Shown here: in pieces, positions 7,277-14,252 of the stretch
Position numbering within the stretch: the first letter of the stretch is position 1
Layout: each line of letters opens with the position of its first letter
Assembly: GCA_945871335.1 (NCBI GenBank)
Contig: CAMBWM010000013.1
Location: forward strand, 1-19,153
Source: Polaromonas sp. YR568
Lineage (GTDB): Bacteria > Pseudomonadota > Gammaproteobacteria > Burkholderiales > Burkholderiaceae
Direction: 5' to 3'
DNA: 19,153 nt
Notes under the pieces: generated by a model
Database searches by the model: none
What the model was told of the DNA's origin: nothing
What the model saw: the letters and a program-made list of their open reading frames with translations, nothing else
Program-made: the position numbers and the translations under genes

Positions 7277-8412
7277 GCAGTACTTCTGTGGTGGGCCGCG
7301 ACCCTGAAACGGGGCTAGGCTTAGAGATTGAAATTTCCAATGGTTTTATCAGTGCGGTAAAAAATACTGCCCATAGTCAAGGCTCTTACCTGAGTGCTGG
7401 CCTGATTGATTTGCAGGTCAATGGTTTCAAAGCAATTGATCTCAATGATGGGGGACTCGATGCAGACCGGGTTGTTGCGTTTACCCACATGATGCATTCT
7501 TTAGGCACCACTACTTTTTTACCAACCCTGATCACTGCATCCGCAGAAAGTTTGACCTCGTCTTTGATGGCTATAGCTGATGCGAAGAAAAAAAATTCTC
7601 ATGTTGCGCACAGTATTCCGTTTGTACATGTAGAGGGCCCCTTTGTGTCGCCCTTGGATGGTCCTCGTGGTGCGCACCCTAAGGAGCACGTTCGTGAGGC
7701 TGATCTCGACGAGGTTTTGCGCTGGCAAAAAGTCAGTGGCAACCTGGTTGGAAAAATAACCCTGTCGCCGCATTTTGATCAAGCGCCTGCTTTCATAAGT
7801 GCTCTGGTCGCCCAGGGAATAGTGGTTTCAATCGGTCACACACATGCATCGGTTGAACAAATTCGTGCTGCCACCGATGCCGGCGCATGTTTTTCTACGC
7901 ATTTAGGAAATGGTGCGGCGTCCATGTTGCCGCGACATCCCAACTTTATTTGGGCACAACTCGCGGATGATCGTTTGACGGCCTCTTTCATCACGGATGG
8001 TTTTCACTTGTCACCTGAGACTTTTAAAGCCATGCTCAGAGCCAAAGGTCTGGACCGTTCGGTGTTAGTGTCTGATGTAACCGCTTTGGGTGGCATGCCA
8101 CCTGGTATTTATGACCAAGCCATTGGTGGAAAAGTCAGCGTCAGTGCGGACGGGCGATTGTCCGTGGTCGACACCCCTTATCTGGCGGGCGCTGCGAAAA
8201 CGTTATCGCACAATGTGGCGTCAGCGATTGAGATGGCCAACCTCACGCTAGCGCAGGGCTTGAAATTGGCGACCTTAAATCCGGGTGTTTTCGTGGGCAG
8301 GCGAGGTTGCATTGCGGTTGGTCAAGCAGCTGATTTGATTCTTTTTGATTGGCAAGAAGGTGATCATGAATTGAAGATCAACACAGTTTTTGTCAAAGGG
8401 GAGTCGATATGA
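7273..8412 (+). CDS. nagA: N-acetylglucosamine-6-phosphate deacetylase
   Basis: A 379-residue amidohydrolase that removes acetate from N-acetylglucosamine-6-phosphate, feeding NagB. The metal and catalytic residues of the family are visible: Glu121 in HVEGPF, His189 in SIGHTHAS, His210 in STHLGNG, His245 in TDGFH, and the catalytic Asp268 in VSDVTALGG. The N-terminal small beta domain and the link to the barrel (GLIDLQVNGF) are normal. The length matches the family (about 380). The ATG overlaps the SIS gene stop (ATGA), and its own stop overlaps the next ATG in the same way, so synthesis is coupled. The acyl group accepted cannot be read from the sequence. Confidence 0.92.
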   Translation: MSSTSVVGRDPETGLGLEIEISNGFISAVKNTAHSQGSYLSAGLIDLQVNGFKAIDLNDGGLDADRVVAFTHMMHSLGTTTFLPTLITASAESLTSSLMAIADAKKKNSHVAHSIPFVHVEGPFVSPLDGPRGAHPKEHVREADLDEVLRWQKVSGNLVGKITLSPHFDQAPAFISALVAQGIVVSIGHTHASVEQIRAATDAGACFSTHLGNGAASMLPRHPNFIWAQLADDRLTASFITDGFHLSPETFKAMLRAKGLDRSVLVSDVTALGGMPPGIYDQAIGGKVSVSADGRLSVVDTPYLAGAAKTLSHNVASAIEMANLTLAQGLKLATLNPGVFVGRRGCIAVGQAADLILFDWQEGDHELKINTVFVKGESI

Positions 8413-9656
8413 CAATTCGCGCGGCTGTTGTTTGTTTAGATGTCACTCCTCCAGTGGGCTTGATGATGTCTGGTTTTGCGGCAAGAACCGAGCCTGCGAT
8501 CGGTACACACGATCCATTGACGGTGCGCGCCGTTGTTGTCAATGACACGGCTTTGGTGGTTGTGGATGTCATTGGTATTCATGAAGACATGAGTCTGAGG
8601 ATTCGTCAGCGCTGCCAGCTACCCGAAAATAATGTCGTGATAGCTGCACTGCATACCCACGGTGGCCCGGCATCTATGCAAGGACGCGCGGGTGGACAAA
8701 CCGATCACGACTACTTGCAGCGCTTAGAAAATGCCTGTGTCGAAGCGATTGATCAAGCTGCTCAAGCCTTGGTTCCTGCTCGATTGCTCGCAGGAATGGG
8801 CACAGACCCTGACATTGCACGTAACCGGCGGCACCCGAATGGTTTGTTGGATCGGTCTTTACCTGTCCTGCGAATTGAAACCTTAGATGGAAAAGCAATC
8901 GCTGTCATGGTGTCCTATGCCTGTCATCCTGTGGTGCTGGCTGCTGATAATCTTTTATGGACAGCCGATTACCCCCACTATGTCAGGCTGGGAATTGAAG
9001 AAGCCGTACCAGGTGCAGTGGCTATTTTCATGACGGGTTGCGTTGGAGACGCCAATACAGGCCATACCGCACAAGCCTCGCTCAGTCTTGCAGCCAATTC
9101 AGATCGAACCTTTGCGAGAGCTGAAAAGTTAGGTCGACATATCGCGAGGTGTGCCTTAGCCGCCGAGTTGAAGCCGGCGGCGTCTGATGCAGCAATCGCT
9201 GATGCGAGTGTGACCTTGTCTTTTGAGCGGCGTGAACAACTTTCAGCTGATGAATTATTGGAGGCATGGCAAAAAGAGTACCCGAAGGCCGACACCATAC
9301 GCGCCCTGATTCTGGATCACTGGATGGATTGGGCTCGAATTGCGGCCAAGCAAGAACTTAAACCATGGCGCACTCGGGTCAGCATGCTCGATTGGGGTGG
9401 GGTGAGATTCATTGCCTTGCCAGGCGAAATATTTGCGGAGACCTCTTTAAGAATTCGAGATCAACTCAAAACGAATACCGCTTTTGTAATGGGCTTTTGT
9501 GATTCCAATGCAGGTTACATCCCGCCCCAAAGTGAATATGCTTTTGGCGGCTATGAGATCGATGAAGCACATCGTTACTACGGTATGCCTGCAAGCTTTA
9601 AAGCCGGCTCAGCAGAACATTTGGCTGATGCTGCAATTCAATTGGTTACACGATAA
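8409..9656 (+). CDS. Neutral/alkaline ceramidase-fold hydrolase, cytoplasmic, without the ceramidase serine
   Basis: A 415-residue protein related to the N-terminal catalytic domain of neutral/alkaline ceramidases (PF04734), which are zinc amidases that cut N-acyl sphingosine. The expected zinc ligands can be placed: His84 or His82 in LHTHGGP, His173 in ACHPVVL, Glu340 in LPGEIFAE and Tyr370 in NAGYIPPQSEY. True ceramidases carry their nucleophilic Ser in a GD-x-S-P motif; here the position reads GDANT (213-217), with Asn216. There is no signal peptide and no C-terminal immunoglobulin-like domain, whereas classical bacterial ceramidases are secreted and longer. It overlaps nagA by four bases, so an N-acylated amino sugar or a conjugate is a more plausible substrate than ceramide. 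Family placement is solid; function is inference. Confidence 0.82.
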   Translation: MTIRAAVVCLDVTPPVGLMMSGFAARTEPAIGTHDPLTVRAVVVNDTALVVVDVIGIHEDMSLRIRQRCQLPENNVVIAALHTHGGPASMQGRAGGQTDHDYLQRLENACVEAIDQAAQALVPARLLAGMGTDPDIARNRRHPNGLLDRSLPVLRIETLDGKAIAVMVSYACHPVVLAADNLLWTADYPHYVRLGIEEAVPGAVAIFMTGCVGDANTGHTAQASLSLAANSDRTFARAEKLGRHIARCALAAELKPAASDAAIADASVTLSFERREQLSADELLEAWQKEYPKADTIRALILDHWMDWARIAAKQELKPWRTRVSMLDWGGVRFIALPGEIFAETSLRIRDQLKTNTAFVMGFCDSNAGYIPPQSEYAFGGYEIDEAHRYYGMPASFKAGSAEHLADAAIQLVTR

Positions 9657-9688
9657 TTTAATCAATAGTACGAATGAATTCATGTTAA

Positions 9689-9715
9689 GAATCATCGAAA
9701 GAGTTAAGATGATTC
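9689..9715 (+). repeat. Stem-loop upstream of the sugar-binding-protein gene
   Basis: Perfect 8-bp inverted repeat: GAATCATC (9689-9696), 11-base loop, GATGATTC (9708-9715), in the 108-base gap between the hydrolase and binding-protein genes. A 10-bp palindrome ATGAATTCAT lies just before it at 9674-9683. There is no T-tract, so it more likely protects or processes the mRNA than terminates it. The ribosome site of the next gene lies about 40 bases further on. Confidence 0.55.
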
Positions 9716-9764
9716 AGTGGTCTGCAGTCGTTGTTCCCAAGTTATTAATTTTTAGGAGTTCAAA

Positions 9765-11090
9765 TTGAAAATTTCTTCTATCGGACGTCGTCAATTCGCA
9801 TCCTTTGCCCTTTCCAGTCCATTGCATAAATTACTCGCTGCGGCGGGACTTACGCTGCTGGCAGGTGTGGCACCAGCCCAAGCGCAAAAAATTTCTATCT
9901 GGAGTGGCTATCCAGAGATGGCGCCCTTCTATCAGCGCGTGGCAGACCAACTGAAGGCAAAAAATCCAAGCCTGCAATTTTCTATTGAGGCTATTCCTCT
10001 GCGTGAGCATGAAAAACGTGTGGCCTTGGCTTTATCGTCTGGTTCTGCGGGTGCTCTAGTCATCGAAATGGCGCCACCTACCGCCAACCGCTATCTGAGC
10101 AATAACTTGTTGGTGAAAGCGCCTGGCAATGTTGCCGGCTTTGTTACCGACACAAAAAATTTCGCGCCTTTCTTTATTCAGGGCGCCAGTTCTGGTGGTG
10201 GTGTGTTTGGAGTTCCCTTGTTCCGTGGACAGGGCGCGCTGTTTTACAACACCGATATGTTCAAAGCAGCCGGTTTGAGCAAACCTCCAGCCACCATGGA
10301 AGAATTCTCAACCTATGCTGAAAAGCTGACCAAACGCGATGCATCAGGTAAGCCGACTGTGTCAGGTTGGAGTCTTCGTTTGTCAGGTGGCGGACAGGGA
10401 ATTGCAGAAAAGTTCTGGATCAATATGTTTCAGTACTCCGGCAATTTGCTAACCCAGGGCGCAGACGGTAAATGGCGTGTGACGGTGGCCAATGAAGCTG
10501 GCAGAAAAACTTTGAAGCAGTATCTTGTCAACGTGCACAAGCTCAAAGTGGTGACGCCTGAAATGCCAGCCGATGCTGACGCCTTCGAGCGTGGTCAAAC
10601 GGCCATGTTCATTCGTGAATCATGGGTGATTGGTGACATCGCACAAAAAGCGCCCAAACTCAACTATGCCACCGCCCCCCTGCCCAGAGGCACCATTGGT
10701 CTACCGACCAATTTGTATGTCAGTGCCAAAGGGGCTGAAGCCGACGCATCCTGGACGTTTGCCATGGCCGCCAATGAGCCTGACAATCTGATTTGGTTGT
10801 TGAAAAATGTGGGCTGGCTACCAAATCGACAAAACGTAGATTATTCACCAGTGATCAAAAGCAACCCAGGGTTTTCGGGCTTTGTCAATTACCCCAAAGA
10901 CCACGCGTTCTTCTCTCTGCCCTCCATCGACCCTATCGAAGAGATCCTGACACGTGTGGCCAGTAAGCTGACAGCAGCATTTCCCAAAGCGGGTTTAGCC
11001 GATGATGACAAAGCCATCGCAGCCTTGCTGGTGGAGATTGAGAATGAAGGTAACGCGATTCTCAACCGTGAGGGTTTGCTCGGCAAATAA
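9765..11090 (+). CDS. ABC transporter sugar-binding protein (family 1, MalE/UgpB-like)
   Basis: A 441-residue periplasmic receptor for a carbohydrate importer. It starts with TTG (9765-9767), chosen because AGGAG (9754-9758) sits six bases upstream and the next codons give a good export signal. The signal is Tat-like: GRRQF at 7-11, hydrophobic core to residue 36, cleavage after AQA (residue 40). The mature part starts with KISIWSGYPEMAP, followed by FSIEAIPLREHEKRVALAL, the usual first strand-helix pattern of extracellular solute-binding family 1. GVPLFRGQGALFYNTDMFKAAGL and FIRESWVI..I are further family hallmarks. It is separated from its neighbours by gaps of 108 and 74 bases holding stem-loops, consistent with higher expression of the receptor than of the permeases. 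Ligand not readable; context points to an amino sugar or oligosaccharide. Confidence 0.93.
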   Translation: MKISSIGRRQFASFALSSPLHKLLAAAGLTLLAGVAPAQAQKISIWSGYPEMAPFYQRVADQLKAKNPSLQFSIEAIPLREHEKRVALALSSGSAGALVIEMAPPTANRYLSNNLLVKAPGNVAGFVTDTKNFAPFFIQGASSGGGVFGVPLFRGQGALFYNTDMFKAAGLSKPPATMEEFSTYAEKLTKRDASGKPTVSGWSLRLSGGGQGIAEKFWINMFQYSGNLLTQGADGKWRVTVANEAGRKTLKQYLVNVHKLKVVTPEMPADADAFERGQTAMFIRESWVIGDIAQKAPKLNYATAPLPRGTIGLPTNLYVSAKGAEADASWTFAMAANEPDNLIWLLKNVGWLPNRQNVDYSPVIKSNPGFSGFVNYPKDHAFFSLPSIDPIEEILTRVASKLTAAFPKAGLADDDKAIAALLVEIENEGNAILNREGLLGK

Positions 11091-11102
11091 TTTGACCATG
11101 AA

Positions 11103-11133
11103 TAACGGGTCAGTTGTCAACACTGACCTGTTA
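11103..11133 (+). repeat. Strong stem-loop after the binding-protein gene
   Basis: TAACGGGTCAGT (11103-11114), 7-base loop TGTCAAC, ACTGACCTGTTA (11122-11133): a 12-bp stem with one G-U pair. It starts 12 bases after the stop codon and ends about 20 bases before the AAGGAG of the next gene. There is no T-tract, so it probably acts as a 3' mRNA stabiliser or partial attenuator that raises receptor yield over permease. Confidence 0.65.
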
Positions 11134-11164
11134 CTCAAGCAGATTAGATTTAAGGAGTCTTATT

Positions 11165-12052
11165 TTGCAACGCAAGAAACTGATATTTGCGATTCTTGCC
11201 TTGTTGCCGGCAATGGGTATTTACTTTTGGGTGAGGCTGATCCCTATCGGAGAGACTTTAAGATTAAGCCTTCATCAATGGAACATTCTTTCTAAAAATA
11301 AACCTTTTGTTGGGTTAGACAATTTTCGTGAGTTGTTTGGGGATCCGCTTTTTCTCGAATCACTATTCAACACCACCATCATTGCATTTGGTGTGCTCCT
11401 CATCACCATACCGTCGTCGCTGTTCATCGCCTATCTGGTATTCCAGCGCACTCGCTCGCGATTTGCAGGCTTTTATGAAACCACTTTGTTTTTGCCGCAT
11501 GTGGTTTCTTTGGTACCCGCAGCAATGGCCTGGAAGTGGATTTTTGATGCCCGCTTAGGCCCACTCAATGCGGCGTTGGGTTGGTTTGGTATCGAACCCA
11601 AGGCTTGGCTATTTGATCCGGTTTTATCTATTTTTTGTATTATTTTTCTTTGCTCATGGCAAATGTTGGGTTACGCCGTATTGATTTACATCATCGGCTT
11701 TAAGAATCTGCCATTGTCTCTGCTTGAGGCCGCAAGCTTGGATGGAGCGAGCAAGAGACAGGCGTTTTGGTATGTGTCAATTCCCCTGCTGAAGCCAATT
11801 ACCTTGTATGTGTCGGTAGTCACGTTGGTGGCGGGCTTTAATGTCTATGCACAAGCTTTCATCCTGGCTTCTGATTCTCAGGGTGCGCCTGGCCGTCAGG
11901 TACGTACCCTGGTTCTTGACATGTTGGAAAATAGCTTTCGAAATTACCGTGTCGGCTATGCGGCCTCAGAGGCAGTTGTATTGATGGTTATCGTCTTGGT
12001 TCTGACTTTGATTCAATTCCGCATGCTCAGGGAAAAGGGAAAGTCCTTATGA
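11165..12052 (+). CDS. ABC sugar transporter permease, MalF/UgpA type
   Basis: A 295-residue inner-membrane permease with six predicted helices, the first beginning near residue 6 (LIFAILALLPAMGIYF). The EAA loop that docks on the ATPase is present: LEAASLDGASKRQAFWYVSIPLLKP. The family feature VGLDNFRELFGDP follows the first periplasmic loop. The start is TTG 11165-11167: AAGGAG ends seven bases upstream, and the first residues then match the family (MQRKKLIFAI...). An earlier TTG at 11114 lies inside the stem-loop and lacks a ribosome site. The stop overlaps the next permease start by four bases. It needs an ATPase subunit, which is not encoded in the operon. Confidence 0.92.
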   Translation: MQRKKLIFAILALLPAMGIYFWVRLIPIGETLRLSLHQWNILSKNKPFVGLDNFRELFGDPLFLESLFNTTIIAFGVLLITIPSSLFIAYLVFQRTRSRFAGFYETTLFLPHVVSLVPAAMAWKWIFDARLGPLNAALGWFGIEPKAWLFDPVLSIFCIIFLCSWQMLGYAVLIYIIGFKNLPLSLLEAASLDGASKRQAFWYVSIPLLKPITLYVSVVTLVAGFNVYAQAFILASDSQGAPGRQVRTLVLDMLENSFRNYRVGYAASEAVVLMVIVLVLTLIQFRMLREKGKSL

Positions 12053-12891
12053 ATTCCCACCCTGTGAGCAAAACCACCCTTTCTGAACGCTGCATAGATG
12101 TATTTTTAATAGTTTTATCAATAGGCATGGTGTTGCCCTTGATCATGCTGGTGGCAAACGCATTCAAAACACCCGAGGAAATATTGATTTGGCCACCAAC
12201 CTTGTTCCCTAATGACCCGATCTTGTCCAATTTTGAGAAGGTTTTAAGTAAAACACCTTTATTGATTTGGATTTGGAACAGTATTTGTTTTGCTGTGTTG
12301 TCTACTCTGTCGATTGTGATGACCTCAGCTGTGGCTGGCTATGTTTTAGCTAAATTTAAGTTTTTCGGATTTGATTTTTTGTTTGCGATTATTTTGGCCA
12401 CAGCAATTATTCCTTTCGAGGTCTACATGATTCCGCTGTATTTCCAAGCAAAATCACTAGGCATCTTAAATTCGCTTTGGGGTCTGTTACTGGGTTATTT
12501 GGTGATGAGTTTTGGGATTTTCCTGATTCGACAGAATGTTATTCAAAGCATTCCCGATGAATTTTTAGAAGCCGCTCGCATCGATGGCGCTGGTGAGTTT
12601 TGGGTGTTTTTTCATATTGTGATCCCCTTGCTCAGAGGACCCTTGGCTGCTCTTGCTGTGTTGGCGTTTTTCCAAGCGTGGACTGCATTTGCATGGCCCA
12701 TGGTTGTCAACACATCCAAAGATGCCTACACGATTGAGGTTGGATTGGCGTTATTCCAAACCGGCTTTACCGTCGATTTGGGCTTGTTAAGTGCTGCCTC
12801 TGCACTGGTATTGATTCCAAGCGTGACCTTGTTTGTCTTTTTGCGCCGCAACTTTGTTCAAGGTATTGCGAGCACTGGGCTTAAAGAGTAA
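12049..12891 (+). CDS. ABC sugar transporter permease, MalG/UgpE type
   Basis: A 280-residue second permease subunit with six predicted helices, among them IVLSIGMVLPLIMLVANAF (about 21-39) and the C-terminal one at about 245-266. The EAA loop reads LEAARIDGAGEFWVFFHIVIPLLRG, typical of MalG-type partners. The region FKTPEEILIWPPTLFPNDP is the usual first periplasmic loop of this family. It forms a heterodimer with the preceding gene product. It starts inside the previous stop (ATGA) and its own TAA shares a base with the next ATG. This gene is the most A/T-rich stretch of the island, partly because membrane codons favour T. Confidence 0.93.
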   Translation: MNSHPVSKTTLSERCIDVFLIVLSIGMVLPLIMLVANAFKTPEEILIWPPTLFPNDPILSNFEKVLSKTPLLIWIWNSICFAVLSTLSIVMTSAVAGYVLAKFKFFGFDFLFAIILATAIIPFEVYMIPLYFQAKSLGILNSLWGLLLGYLVMSFGIFLIRQNVIQSIPDEFLEAARIDGAGEFWVFFHIVIPLLRGPLAALAVLAFFQAWTAFAWPMVVNTSKDAYTIEVGLALFQTGFTVDLGLLSAASALVLIPSVTLFVFLRRNFVQGIASTGLKE

Positions 12892-14096
12892 TGGCTTCAA
12901 ACGGTTTTTTTGCGCAGGCTCGACAAACATACGATACGGCCAATGCATCCTGCTTAAACTGGATGCTTGACCGACCTGCTCTCAAAGGCGTTTTTCTCAA
13001 CACCAAAGTCAACAGCATCACGGGCTTGAACTACACCGATGCCGATGGGCGGCGTGGCCCGGATTGGTTGTATGGATGGATTCAAGGTCGGGGACTTGAG
13101 GCATTGTGTGCACATTCAGTGTATTTTCAAACCCAATTTCCAGCGCTTGGCCTGCGCTTGAATCAAAGGGCGCAGGCTCTCTACAAGGCCATCGGTCATT
13201 TGGTAGAAAAGACCGGGCATGCATATTTTTGCTATGACAAAAATATGCAGCCGGCCTGGTCTAACGATAAAGTTCATGTAAGCCCCGACCCTTCGATTTA
13301 TACCTATTCAGATGCATTTTGTGCCAAGGGATTGGTTGCAGCAGCCGCCCAGCATGATGTGGGAAATCTTTCTCACCATCTGTCATATTTAGCGCGGGTG
13401 ATTCAATCGGTTGAAGATGGTTTCTTCCAGATGGATGAAACTGCTCCTTCTCATCCATCCAATCTTTTAAACCAAAAAAGAAGTTTTGGCCCCTTCATGA
13501 TTTTGCTCGGAGCAGCTGGATTATTGAAAAATGTCGGCCGCTCAACCGAGGCTGACTTTGCCTATCGCTTCATTGATATTGTTTTGAAGCGTCACTTAGA
13601 CCTTGAGAACTATTTGTTGTGCGACGTCGAAAAAGAGGATGAATGCAATCCGGGTCATGCCATCGAATTTGTCGGATTTGCCTTGGAGTTTTTACCCCAT
13701 GACGCTGATCCCGCCTTGGTAAAAACTTTAGAAAAAATTCTTCTGAACTCTTTTGAAAAAGGTTTTAAGAAACCCGGTATTTGTTTGAGTCTGTCGATTC
13801 AAACTGGTTTGTCTTTAAGCCCAAATTGTCCCTGGTGGTCTTTGCCTGAAACCATTCGTGCTGCTGCTCTATTGTATGAACGCACACAATCTTTGAAAGT
13901 TTTGGAAGTTTGGAAAACTGCACATCAGGCGTTTTTTGAGCTTTATTGGCAACAACCCAAGTCCATGGCTTATCAGACGATGACCTCCCAAGGACCCGTT
14001 GATTTTGTACCTGCCACTCCGGACTTAGATCCTGGTTACCACACCGGCCTGAGCTTGCTGTGCGCTTCTAAGGTTGCGGCTCAACTTTCAATGTAG
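12891..14096 (+). CDS. AGE family (N-acylglucosamine 2-epimerase-like) epimerase/isomerase
   Basis: A 401-residue alpha/alpha-barrel protein of the N-acylglucosamine 2-epimerase/cellobiose 2-epimerase/YihS family, cytoplasmic and without signal peptide. Recognisable positions: WIQGR (63-67), CNPGHAIEFVGFALE (252-266, the family's E-PGH-IE motif with the catalytic His256), PWWSLPE (314-320, equivalent to WW-Q-E), and a C-terminal DPGYHTG with His384, equivalent to the second catalytic His near the C-terminus. AGE interconverts GlcNAc and ManNAc without phosphorylation, so the natural reading is that ManNAc or another 2-epimer is converted before entering the NagA route. Other members act on mannose, glucose or sulfosugars, so substrate identity remains open. 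The ATG overlaps the permease stop by one base (TAATG). It is last in the operon. Confidence 0.82.
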   Translation: MASNGFFAQARQTYDTANASCLNWMLDRPALKGVFLNTKVNSITGLNYTDADGRRGPDWLYGWIQGRGLEALCAHSVYFQTQFPALGLRLNQRAQALYKAIGHLVEKTGHAYFCYDKNMQPAWSNDKVHVSPDPSIYTYSDAFCAKGLVAAAAQHDVGNLSHHLSYLARVIQSVEDGFFQMDETAPSHPSNLLNQKRSFGPFMILLGAAGLLKNVGRSTEADFAYRFIDIVLKRHLDLENYLLCDVEKEDECNPGHAIEFVGFALEFLPHDADPALVKTLEKILLNSFEKGFKKPGICLSLSIQTGLSLSPNCPWWSLPETIRAAALLYERTQSLKVLEVWKTAHQAFFELYWQQPKSMAYQTMTSQGPVDFVPATPDLDPGYHTGLSLLCASKVAAQLSM

Positions 14097-14221
14097 ATTA
14101 AAAACCGTCCACACACCATGACGGGCATTTATCGGACCACTGTAGCCACAAATTTTTGGTTTCCCGGACCATCGTGATGTGAGTGCTTTAAGACTGCAGT
14201 TTCAAACCGGCATCGGTTGTC

Positions 14222-14242
14222 CGGCGTCAGACGCCGTCAGAC
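14222..14242. terminator. Palindrome and tandem repeat between convergent operons
   Basis: CGGCGTC-A-GACGCCG (14222-14236) is a perfect 7-bp palindrome about one base, giving a 5-bp stem with a small loop. It overlaps a 10-base tandem duplication (14223-14232 and 14233-14242, one mismatch). It lies 11-31 bases after the stop of the minus-strand dehydrogenase gene, in the 156-base gap between the convergent operons. No T-tract, so a weak terminator candidate. A second small hairpin, CCGTC/GACGG, lies at 14105-14124 just after the epimerase gene. Confidence 0.3.
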
Positions 14243-14252
14243 CTGTTGATGC

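Noticed and set aside
14097..14252. tRNA gene or integration site at the right edge of the A/T-rich island
   Set aside because: No cloverleaf arms, T-loop sequence or matching repeat on the left side were found by eye.
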